Assembly: GCA_016218905.1 (NCBI GenBank)
Contig: JACRCS010000888.1
Coordinates: 1 to 5,278 of the forward strand
DNA length: 5,278 nucleotides
Source: Deltaproteobacteria bacterium
Lineage (GTDB): Bacteria > Desulfobacterota_C > Deferrisomatia > Deferrisomatales > JACRMM01
Direction: 5' to 3'
The notes under the pieces were generated by a model that did not search any database, had not been told where the DNA came from, and worked only from the letters and a program-made list of their open reading frames with translations. Shown here one piece after another: positions 1 through 5,127 of the stretch; positions within the stretch are counted from its first letter, which is position 1, and the number at the start of each line of letters is the position of its first letter. The position numbers were made by a program, and so were the translations under genes.

Positions 1-488
1 CAGCGCTCGGCCGTGTCGTTGAAGATCGCGAACTGGGAGACGTCCGCGCCGGTCCCGCAGGTGGTCGGGCAGAGGACCATCGGCGGAAGGGGGCGCGCGA
101 TCTCGTCCGAGCCCACGTAGTCCTGGATCCTCCCGCCGTTGGAGGCGAGGATCGCGATTCCCTTGGCCGCGTCCATGGCACTCCCGCCTCCCAGCCCGAC
201 GATCACGTCGGCGCCGGTCCGCTCGTACTCCCGCGCGCCCTCCTCCACCTCCGCGTCTCGGGGGTTCGGCGTGACGTCGCCGAAATAGGCGAACTCGAGC
301 CCCTCCTCCCGAAAGCTCGCCATGGCCCGGTCCACCCATCCCGCCCGCGCGAGGCCCGGGTCGCTCACCAGGAACACCTTCCGGGCGCCGAGGCGCCGTG
401 CGCAGGCGCCGACACGGGCCAGGAGCCCCCGGCCAAACACGATCTCCGGTACTTCGAACTTGTACTGGCGAAGCTCCGTCGAGCTCAT
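1..488 (-). CDS. ErcA-like iron-containing alcohol dehydrogenase, N-terminal part (cut by window edge)
   Basis: The first 162 residues of a group III (iron-dependent) alcohol dehydrogenase are visible; the frame stays open to the left edge. The family oxidises alcohols or reduces aldehydes with NAD(P) in the cytoplasm. Visible motifs are the N-terminal KFEVPEIVFGRG start (residues 9-20), VSDPG (41-45), the dinucleotide-binding loop GLGGGSAMDAAKG (98-110) and PTTCGTGADVSQF (141-153). GTGADVSQF in place of the usual GT-SE-T form, and the KF-PEI-FG start, resemble the ErcA subfamily known from Pseudomonas ethanol-oxidation regulation; I recall this without a search. The metal-binding Asp/His residues would lie beyond the edge. 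The ATG at 488 is chosen because a GGAG sits about 8 nt upstream and the ErcA-like N terminus begins there. The gene is transcribed divergently from the aldehyde oxidoreductase operon, so both may handle the same alcohol/aldehyde. The Fe-ADH call is firm; the ErcA subfamily is likely, and the substrate is unknown. Confidence 0.9.
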   Translation of the reverse strand, partial: MSSTELRQYKFEVPEIVFGRGLLARVGACARRLGARKVFLVSDPGLARAGWVDRAMASFREEGLEFAYFGDVTPNPRDAEVEEGAREYERTGADVIVGLGGGSAMDAAKGIAILASNGGRIQDYVGSDEIARPLPPMVLCPTTCGTGADVSQFAIFNDTAER

Positions 489-759
489 CGGGTCTCCATT
501 CCACCCTCCCGCCTTGCGGGGAAGGCCCGGGGTGAGGGGCCTCCCTTCCTCGGGCAGGGCAGGGGTGGGCTTGAAAGTGTGTAAGGAGGATACAGTGGGT
601 AAAAACGATACACAACCCCAAAGACCCCTTCGAGACCCTTCCCGATTCGGCGTGTGCCCCATTTCGAACCACGCGCCACCGTGGGGGCACCGGCGCAGGG
701 GCGAACGACTGAGCGAAAAAGTGCTGATCTTCTGCGATTTTACAGATTATTTAGCGGTT
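489..759. promoter_or_regulatory. divergent intergenic control region with candidate activator-binding inverted repeats
   Basis: No convincing gene lies between the divergent alcohol dehydrogenase and the sigma-54 promoter. Three inverted repeats are visible. TGTGTA (578-583) pairs with TACACA (609-614). GTGCCCC (654-660) pairs with GGGGCAC (684-690). Nested within the latter, CCACG (669-673) pairs with CGTGG (680-684). Relative to the expected sigma-54 start near 785, the GTGCCCC pair is centred near -113 and the TGTGTA pair near -189. Sigma-54 activator (bEBP) sites usually lie at such distances. The assignment is positional inference and no activator gene is in the window. Confidence 0.35.
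587..615 (-). promoter_or_regulatory. possible sigma-70-like promoter of the minus-strand alcohol dehydrogenase
   Basis: Read on the minus strand, TTGTGT (610-615) is followed after 17 nt by TATCCT (587-592). These match the -35 and -10 consensus at 3/6 and 4/6 positions with ideal spacing. The predicted start near 580 would give a leader of about 90 nt. That leader is GC-rich and can fold into competing hairpins, for example AGGCCC 523-528 with GGGCCT 537-542, or GCCTT 511-515 with AAGGC 522-526. The match is weak and the divergent gene could use another sigma factor. Confidence 0.25.
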
Positions 760-774
760 GGAACGGCGGTTGCA
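758..774 (+). promoter_or_regulatory. sigma-54 (RpoN) -24/-12 promoter of the aldehyde oxidoreductase-alcohol dehydrogenase operon
   Basis: TTGGAACGGCGGTTGCA matches the sigma-54 consensus TTGGCACG-N4-TTGCA at every conserved position but one (A for C after the GG). The invariant GG (760-761) and GC (772-773) are separated by exactly 10 bp, as required. Transcription should start near 785, about 43 nt before the chosen GTG start of the downstream gene. The promoter is oriented correctly and sits in the only gap available to drive that gene. Transcription from such promoters absolutely needs an ATP-dependent enhancer-binding activator, so the operon is probably induced by a specific signal and silent otherwise. 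Confidence 0.85.
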
Positions 775-827
775 AAATGCCCACCCCGGACGCCCACACC
801 CGACCTTCCGCCGCAGGAGGAATGCCC

Positions 828-2591
828 GTGAAGGAACGTATCGTTCGAATCGACATGAAGACGCTCCAGGTCTCGGAGGAGCCGGTGCCCGACCGTTGGT
901 CGGCACTGGGCGGCCGCGCCCTCACGTCGGCCATCGTCAGCGAGGAGGTCTCCCCCACCTGTACCCCGCTCGGCCCCGCTAACAGGCTCGTCTTCGCCGG
1001 CGGCCTCCTCACCGGTTCCTCGGCGCCGGCCGCCGGCCGGCTCTCGGTGGGCGCGAAGAGTCCTCTCACCGGCACGATCAAGGAGTCCAACGCCGGCGGA
1101 CAGGCCGGCCAGATCCTGGCGCGCCTCGGCATCCGGGCGCTGATCGTGGAGGGAAAGCCGGAGGACGCGACCACCGTCTACACGCTGGAGCTCCGGAAGG
1201 GCTCGATCCGGCTCGTGGAGAGTCCCGACCTGCGAGGGCTCGGTAACTACGACACGGTGGCGCGCCTCGTCGAGAAGTACGGGGACAAGAAGCTCGCCTT
1301 CATCACCATCGGCATGGCCGGCGAGTGGGGGCTCACGGCTGCCTCCGTCGCGGTCACCGACCGGGAGCTCCGTCCCACCCGGCACGCCGGGCGCGGCGGG
1401 CTCGGCGCGGTGATGGGGTCCAAGGGACTCAAGGCCATCTTCCTCGACGACTCCGAGACGAAGGGCCGCGAGCCCCTCGATCGGGACGCGTTCAGGACGG
1501 CCTGCAGGAAGTTCGCGAAGGCCCTCAAGGAGCACCCCGTCACGGGCGAGGGCCTCCCGGCCTACGGCACGAACGTCCTCACCAACATCCTCAACGAGGC
1601 GGGCGGGCTCCCGACGCGGAACTTCCGCGAGGGCTCCTTCGCGGGAGCGCCGAAGATCTCGGGAGAAGCGATGCACGACCTCATCAAGGCCCGCGGCGGC
1701 GAGGGGAAGCTCCCGCACGGCTGCCACTCGGGCTGCGTGATCCAGTGCTCCCGGATCTTCGCCGACAAGGACGGCAACTACAAGTCGAAGGGGCCCGAGT
1801 ACGAGACCGTCTGGTCCCACGGCACCAACTGCCTCATCGACGACCTCGACGCCATCGCCGAGATGGACTACCTGGACGACGACATCGGCCTCGACACCAT
1901 CGAGATGGGCGCGACGATCGGGGTCGCCATGGAGGCGGGCGTCGCGAAGTTCGGCGACGCCGACGCGGCCATCGGACTGCTCCACGAGGTCCGGAAGGGC
2001 TCGCCCCTGGGGCGGATCCTCGGGTGCGGCGCCAAGGTGGCGGGACAGTGCTTCGGCGTCGATCACGTGCCGGTGGTGAAGGGCCAGGCCATGCCGGCCT
2101 ACGACCCCCGCGCGGTGCAGGGGATCGGCGTCACGTACGCCACCTCCACCATGGGCGCCGACCACACAGCCGGGTACGCCATCGCCACCAACATCCTCAA
2201 GGTGGGCGGCTACGTCGATCCGCTGAAGCCCGACGGGCAGGTGGAGCTCTCCCGCAACCTCCAGATCGCCACCGCGGCCATCGACGCCACGGGCCTGTGC
2301 CTCTTCGTCGCCTTCGCGGTGCTCGACAAGCCGGAGGCGTTCGAGGCGATCTACGAGATGCTCAATGCCTTCTATGGCTGGAGCCTCGGACCCGACGACG
2401 TGGCCGCGCTCGGGAAACAGGTGCTCTCGGCCGAGCGCCGGTGGAACCGGGCGGCCGGCTTCACGAACGCCGACGACCGGCTCCCCGACTGGATGAGGGT
2501 CGAAGCGCTCTCCCCCCACAACACCGTCTTCACCGTGACCGACGAGGAGCTGGATCGAGTGTACGACTTCGTGGAGGGAGGAACTTCATAG
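828..2591 (+). CDS. aldehyde:ferredoxin oxidoreductase family protein (tungsten/molybdenum bis-pterin enzyme)
   Basis: This protein of 587 residues is close to the usual family length of about 600. Members oxidise aldehydes to carboxylates (or the reverse) in the cytoplasm, using a tungsten or molybdenum bis-pyranopterin centre and one [4Fe-4S] cluster, normally with ferredoxin as partner. The N-terminal domain shows GRALTSAIV (29-37), SNAGGQAGQILARLGIRALIVEG (87-109) and GRGGLGAVMGSKGLKAI (188-204), typical pterin-binding/AOR_N signatures. Candidate cluster ligands are C299, C303 and C307 (CHSGCVIQC) plus C491 in DATGLC. YETVWSHGTN (325-334) and DIGLDTIEMG (352-361) are family hallmarks. The GTG at 828 is chosen because AGGAGG (815-820) lies 7 nt upstream; the in-frame ATG at 822 is only 1 nt from it. 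The cluster Cys spacing is CX3CX3C rather than the CX2CX3C I recall for Pyrococcus AOR, so this is a divergent subfamily. No small ferredoxin-like subunit gene adjoins it. Substrate and choice of W or Mo cannot be told. It is followed by an alcohol dehydrogenase in the same operon. Confidence 0.93.
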   Translation: MKERIVRIDMKTLQVSEEPVPDRWSALGGRALTSAIVSEEVSPTCTPLGPANRLVFAGGLLTGSSAPAAGRLSVGAKSPLTGTIKESNAGGQAGQILARLGIRALIVEGKPEDATTVYTLELRKGSIRLVESPDLRGLGNYDTVARLVEKYGDKKLAFITIGMAGEWGLTAASVAVTDRELRPTRHAGRGGLGAVMGSKGLKAIFLDDSETKGREPLDRDAFRTACRKFAKALKEHPVTGEGLPAYGTNVLTNILNEAGGLPTRNFREGSFAGAPKISGEAMHDLIKARGGEGKLPHGCHSGCVIQCSRIFADKDGNYKSKGPEYETVWSHGTNCLIDDLDAIAEMDYLDDDIGLDTIEMGATIGVAMEAGVAKFGDADAAIGLLHEVRKGSPLGRILGCGAKVAGQCFGVDHVPVVKGQAMPAYDPRAVQGIGVTYATSTMGADHTAGYAIATNILKVGGYVDPLKPDGQVELSRNLQIATAAIDATGLCLFVAFAVLDKPEAFEAIYEMLNAFYGWSLGPDDVAALGKQVLSAERRWNRAAGFTNADDRLPDWMRVEALSPHNTVFTVTDEELDRVYDFVEGGTS

Positions 2592-2623
2592 GTCCGATGG
2601 GTCCTATAGGACCTATGGACGCA
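2588..2623 (+). repeat. short degenerate 9-bp tandem repeat with 14-bp perfect palindrome at the AOR stop codon
   Basis: Four imperfect units of period 9, consensus near ATAGGWCCT, run from within the AOR stop codon (TAG at 2589-2591) into the intergenic gap. The centre, GGTCCTATAGGACC (2600-2613), is a perfect palindrome and could form a 5-bp stem with a TATA loop in RNA. Its location between two co-transcribed genes suggests either a minisatellite-like insertion or an intercistronic RNA element. No T-tract follows, so it is not an intrinsic terminator. Confidence 0.7.
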
Positions 2624-2666
2624 TGTGTCCCCCAGCAGCAACGCTAACCCTGAAAGGAGAACCATC

Positions 2667-3830
2667 ATGGCAACCGCAGACCAGACCTTCGGCTTCTTCA
2701 TCCCCACCGTCACCCTCATGGGCGTCGGCTCCCACAAGGAGCTCGGCGCGCGGGTGAAGACCCTGGGCGGCACCCGGCCGCTGATCGTCACCGACAAGGG
2801 CATCACCGGGGCGGGCATCACCGCCAAGATCATCGACCTCGTCAAGGCCGCCGGCGCCGAGCCGGTGGTCTTCGACGACACCATCCCGAACCCCACGGAC
2901 GAGAACGTGCACGCGGGACTCGAGGTCTTCCGTGCCAACGGCTGCGACATGATCATCTCGCTCGGCGGCGGCAGCTCCCACGACTGCGCCAAGGGTGTCG
3001 GCATCGTCGCGACGAACGGCGGGAAGATCAACGACTACGAGGGGATCGACAAGTCGACGAAGGCGATGCCTCCCTTCATCGCCATCAACACGACCGCCGG
3101 GACCGCGAGCGAGATGACGCGCTTCTGCATCATCACCGACCTCGCCCGGAAGGTGAAGATGGCGATCGTCGACTGGCGCGTGACGCCCAACATCGCCATC
3201 AACGACCCGCTGCTGATGGTCGGGATGCCGCCGTCGCTCACCGCCGCCACCGGCATGGACGCCCTCACGCACGCCGTCGAGGCTTACGTCTCCACGATCG
3301 CGACGCCGGTGACCGACGCCTGCGCGCTGAAGGCGATCGAGCTCGTCGCGGGCAACCTCCGGGCCGCCGTCGCCAACGGCGCCGACATGGAGGCCCGCAA
3401 CCAGATGGCGTACGCCGAGTACCTCGCCGGCATGGCCTTCAACAACGCGAGCCTCGGCCACGTGCACGCCATGGCGCACCAACTGGGCGGCTTCTACGAC
3501 CTCCCCCACGGCGTCTGCAACGCGATCCTCCTTCCCCACGTGCAGCGGTTCAACCTCATCGCGAAGCTCGACCGCTTCGTCGACATCGCCCGCGCCATGG
3601 GCGAGAACGTCGACGGCCTCTCGAAGCGCGAGGCCGCGGAGCGTGCGCTGACCTCCATCAAGACGCTCTCCGCCGACGTGGGCATCCCCTCGGGCCTCGC
3701 GGGCCTCGGCGTGAAGGAGAAGGACCTGGAGACCATGGCGAGAAACGCCCAGAAGGACGCCTGCGGGTTCACGAATCCCCGGTGCCCGAGCCTCCAGGAG
3801 GTAATCGAGATCTACCGCGCCGCGCTCTAA
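2667..3830 (+). CDS. iron-containing NAD(P)-dependent alcohol dehydrogenase, methanol/1,3-propanediol dehydrogenase-like
   Basis: This complete group III alcohol dehydrogenase has 387 residues, the normal family length. It resembles Bacillus methanolicus Mdh and E. coli YiaY/FucO-type enzymes across its whole length. Visible motifs are FFIPTVTLMGVG (10-21), VTDKG with D43 (often linked to NAD preference), SLGGGSSHDCAKG (98-110), NTTAGTASEMT (141-151) and GMDALTHAVEAY (196-207). The expected metal ligands D198, H202, H267 and H281 are all present, with the active-site H271, in the FucO-like spacing of 4 and 10 residues (GHVHAMAHQLGGFYDLPHG). The ATG at 2667 is chosen because AAGGAGA (2654-2660) lies 6 nt upstream. 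It starts 75 nt after the aldehyde oxidoreductase with no visible promoter between, and a terminator follows, so the two are probably one sigma-54-driven operon. Together they could convert a primary alcohol through its aldehyde to an acid, or run in reverse. The substrate is not decided by sequence. Confidence 0.96.
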   Translation: MATADQTFGFFIPTVTLMGVGSHKELGARVKTLGGTRPLIVTDKGITGAGITAKIIDLVKAAGAEPVVFDDTIPNPTDENVHAGLEVFRANGCDMIISLGGGSSHDCAKGVGIVATNGGKINDYEGIDKSTKAMPPFIAINTTAGTASEMTRFCIITDLARKVKMAIVDWRVTPNIAINDPLLMVGMPPSLTAATGMDALTHAVEAYVSTIATPVTDACALKAIELVAGNLRAAVANGADMEARNQMAYAEYLAGMAFNNASLGHVHAMAHQLGGFYDLPHGVCNAILLPHVQRFNLIAKLDRFVDIARAMGENVDGLSKREAAERALTSIKTLSADVGIPSGLAGLGVKEKDLETMARNAQKDACGFTNPRCPSLQEVIEIYRAAL

Positions 3831-3854
3831 CCCTACCCGGGAAGAGACGCCAAA

Positions 3855-3886
3855 GGCCGCATCCCTCCGGGGGTGCGGCCCTTTTT
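3855..3886 (+). terminator. Rho-independent terminator of the AOR-ADH operon
   Basis: GGCCGCATCCC (3855-3865) pairs over 11 bp (one U-G pair) with GGGGTGCGGCC (3870-3880), closing a UCCG loop (3866-3869). A T-tract follows at 3882-3886. It begins 24 nt after the alcohol dehydrogenase stop codon. The stem is uninterrupted and GC-rich, so termination should be efficient. The gene to the right therefore needs its own promoter. Confidence 0.95.
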
Positions 3887-4166
3887 CCATTCGTGGCACA
3901 GGGGCTGGAATCAGCGAATAGGACCGCCAGGAGCCGCGGAGTCGCACCTAATCATAGTGCGTCCACAGGTTCTCCCCTGCTTCCGACGCGGGTCCCCGCC
4001 CCGCCTGAAGCGAGCGAGGGAGAGGCAACGACCGTTCGAGGGTCTATCCGAAAGGAGAGTGGTCGCTCCGGGCTCCGATGATCACTGTGTGCCAGAGGGC
4101 CTGTAGGGGGCCCAAGCCTTGACCAACGAGCCCTGGGCTTTGTGCGCCGGGGCACGGAGGTGAGCG
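3887..4166 (+). other. non-coding leader region of the acidic protein gene, with serial hairpins
   Basis: No recognisable gene lies in these 280 bases; the open frames present have no plausible ribosome site or family resemblance. No clear -35/-10 pair was found; TTGACC near 4119 lacks a matching -10. Three small stems follow one another before the start codon: GGGCC 4097-4101 with GGCCC 4109-4113, AGCC 4129-4132 with GGCT 4136-4139, and GTGC 4142-4145 with GCAC 4152-4155. The last ends one base before the Shine-Dalgarno sequence GGAGGTGA (4156-4163). In a GC-rich leader such stems can arise by chance, so a regulatory role is only a possibility. Confidence 0.4.
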
Positions 4167-4544
4167 ATGAAAGGGCTAAGAAAATCCCCGTTTTTGGTAA
4201 CGTTCGTCAGGGTGGCCGCTCTGGCCGCCATCGTTGCTTTTCCGGTTTTCGCGGTCGCAGGGGACGTCGACGTCCGGGTCGAGCATGATCTGGAGGGTGA
4301 CGTAGAAGCGCCCGCCGGACACGGCGAAGAGTTTCTGAGGGGCGTGCTCGAGGGCGAGGACATGGACGACGTCGACAAGGAAGTGGATGTCAAAGTCGAG
4401 AAGGACGCCGACGACGACGAGTTCCTCAAAGAAGTAGACGTGGAAGTCGAGGAGGATGACGAAGAGGACGACGACGACGAAAAGAAGGTCGAGGTGAAGA
4501 TCGAGCGGGAGATGGACGAGGACGAGGACGACGACGAGGAGTGA
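4167..4544 (+). CDS. exported, extremely acidic repeat protein of unknown function
   Basis: I do not recognise a family for this 125-residue protein. It begins with a clear Sec-type signal: basic MKGLRK, a hydrophobic core at about residues 9-30, and an AVA|G cleavage site after residue 31. The mature part (94 residues) has 49 Asp/Glu and only 10 Lys/Arg by my count, with no cysteine. A strand-like alternating motif, roughly [DE]V-D-V-x-VE-x-D, occurs four times at 33-41, 72-80, 89-97 and 107-115, separated by acidic linkers that become almost pure Asp/Glu at the C terminus. The start is well supported: GGAGGTGA (4156-4163), a near-perfect anti-16S match, precedes the ATG. The gene stands alone between a terminator and a toxin-antitoxin module. 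Cation (for example calcium) binding in the periplasm or outside the cell is a guess from charge alone. The GAN-rich codon runs could also vary in length by slippage. Confidence 0.8.
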   Translation: MKGLRKSPFLVTFVRVAALAAIVAFPVFAVAGDVDVRVEHDLEGDVEAPAGHGEEFLRGVLEGEDMDDVDKEVDVKVEKDADDDEFLKEVDVEVEEDDEEDDDDEKKVEVKIEREMDEDEDDDEE

Positions 4545-4569
4545 CGGGCTCGACCTCGGTCCAACTGCG

Positions 4570-4593
4570 GTCACCGGTCTGCCACCCGGTGAC
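4570..4593 (+). terminator. hairpin downstream of the acidic protein gene, possible terminator lacking a T-tract
   Basis: GTCACCGG (4570-4577) and CCGGTGAC (4586-4593) form a perfect 8-bp stem around an 8-nt loop, 25 nt after the stop codon. No run of T follows, so it is not a classic intrinsic terminator. It may act as an mRNA 3' end stabiliser, a terminator without a U-tract, or a protein-binding inverted repeat. Confidence 0.4.
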
Positions 4594-4832
4594 GTGGTTC
4601 CATGCTGGGGCTGAATTAGGGGCATTACAGGCAAGGACTCCCAAACAGGATACCAGGCATCGGTAGCCGTGCGCCGCGGCTTCTCGCTGAGAGGTGCCGT
4701 ACCACGCCGGGCACGTGGCCTGGTCCTTCCCCCCTTTCTGTCCTTCCCGCCCGCGCCGGTTTCAGAGCTGGGAACTCGCCCGTTCGGCAGGCATGCCGGC
4801 AAACTGCTTTGACGGCCTCGGCCGGCGCACGC
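4594..4832. other. intergenic stretch without a recognisable gene
   Basis: Nothing here resembles a protein family on either strand; a long minus-strand frame through it is the antisense of the acidic gene and has no plausible start site. The only structure seen is a compact foldable segment at 4656-4698. There GGCATC (4656-4661) pairs with GGTGCC (4693-4698), enclosing two hairpins: AGCCG 4665-4669 with CGGCT 4677-4681, and TCTC 4682-4685 with GAGA 4689-4692. A further stem, CCACG 4702-4706 with CGTGG 4714-4718, follows. An RNA gene is not established. Confidence 0.35.
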
Positions 4833-4838
4833 TACCCT
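4809..4838 (+). promoter_or_regulatory. possible sigma-70 promoter of the toxin-antitoxin module
   Basis: TTGACG (4809-4814) lies 18 nt before TACCCT (4833-4838), giving a start near 4845 and a leader of about 25 nt. The -35 matches consensus at 5/6 positions but the -10 at only 3/6. An alternative -10, TACAAT (4843-4848, 5/6), lies within the operator palindrome but has no good -35 at proper spacing. Either way the promoter would be occluded by antitoxin bound to the adjoining palindrome. Confidence 0.4.
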
Positions 4839-4848
4839 ATTGTACAAT
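4839..4848. promoter_or_regulatory. YefM-type autoregulatory operator (TGTACA palindrome)
   Basis: ATTGTACAAT is a perfect 10-bp palindrome with TGTACA at its centre, 21 bp before the antitoxin start codon. In E. coli the YefM-YoeB complex represses its own operon through paired palindromes built on this same TGTACA core. A degenerate second copy, TGGACG (4853-4858), lies exactly 12 bp further on. Family knowledge plus position make this the likely operator; binding is inferred. Confidence 0.65.
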
Positions 4849-4869
4849 CTTCTGGACGAGGAGGTCGCC

Positions 4870-5127
4870 GTGGATACCGTCTCCTACACCCGGGCGAGGG
4901 AGAGCCTGGCCAAGACCATGGACAGAGTGGTCGAGAATCATGAGCCGATCATCATCACGCGCCAGAAGGGGCAGGCCGTCGTCATGATGTCGCTCGAGGA
5001 CTTCAACGCCTACGAGGAGACTGCTTATCTTCTGCGCAACCCGGCCAATGCGGCGAGGCTCCTGAAGGCGTTGGACGAGGCGCGACAGGGAAAGCACACG
5101 CCTCGCGAACTGAGCGATGCGCCTTAG
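4870..5127 (+). CDS. yefM: YefM-family antitoxin (type II toxin-antitoxin, Phd/YefM fold)
   Basis: This 85-residue protein aligns along its whole length with E. coli YefM (83 residues). Shared features include the start DTVSYTRARESLAKTMD, the central EPIIITRQKGQAVVMMSLEDFNAYEETAYLLR block (24-56) and PANAARLL (58-65). The N-terminal half dimerises and binds operator DNA. The C-terminal tail wraps and neutralises the YoeB ribonuclease and, as the complex, represses the operon. The GTG at 4870 is chosen over the upstream in-frame TTG at 4840. GGAGG (4860-4864) lies 5 nt before it, the protein then begins exactly where YefM proteins begin, and the TTG lies inside the operator palindrome. The stop overlaps the toxin start by 11 nt, which implies translational coupling. 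The gene is intact although the toxin frame beside it is broken. Confidence 0.96.
   Translation: MDTVSYTRARESLAKTMDRVVENHEPIIITRQKGQAVVMMSLEDFNAYEETAYLLRNPANAARLLKALDEARQGKHTPRELSDAP

Noticed and set aside
654..827. Upstream in-frame ATG starts (654 and 822) for the AOR gene
   Set aside because: The region from 654 contains the sigma-54 promoter (758-774) and encodes no AOR-like sequence; the ATG at 822 leaves only 1 nt after AGGAGG, while the GTG at 828 has ideal 7-nt spacing.
747..2519. Long minus-strand open frame (590 codons) opposite the AOR gene
   Set aside because: It is the antisense shadow of a confidently identified AOR; composition is Arg/Asp/Gly/Val/His-rich as expected for the complement of GC-rich coding DNA, with no family resemblance.
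1325..2647. Long plus-strand open frame (440 codons) overlapping AOR
   Set aside because: Out-of-frame reading of the same gene, dominated by Arg/Gly/Pro/His; the AOR frame has full domain support.
3894..3913. TGGCAC resembling a sigma-54 -24 element just after the terminator
   Set aside because: At the required spacing the -12 reads GG instead of the invariant GC, and no gene starts within about 250 bp.
2613..3947. Long minus-strand open frame (444 codons) opposite the second ADH
   Set aside because: Antisense shadow of an alcohol dehydrogenase with all catalytic residues; it would also run through the terminator.
3952..4155. Small open frame on the minus strand in the leader region
   Set aside because: No ribosome site, no family resemblance, and it overlaps the Shine-Dalgarno region of the acidic gene.
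4426..4644. Possible transposase or mobile-element remnant on the minus strand near 4560-4800
   Set aside because: No terminal repeats, target duplication or recognisable transposase motif could be found by eye.
4176..4847. Minus-strand open frame (223 codons) across the acidic gene and intergenic region
   Set aside because: Half of it is the complement of the acidic gene; the rest shows no recognisable domain and no ribosome site.
4840..4869. Ten-codon N-terminal extension of the antitoxin from a TTG at 4840
   Set aside because: The extension covers the operator and ribosome site and is absent from YefM proteins; the GTG at 4870 gives the canonical N terminus.
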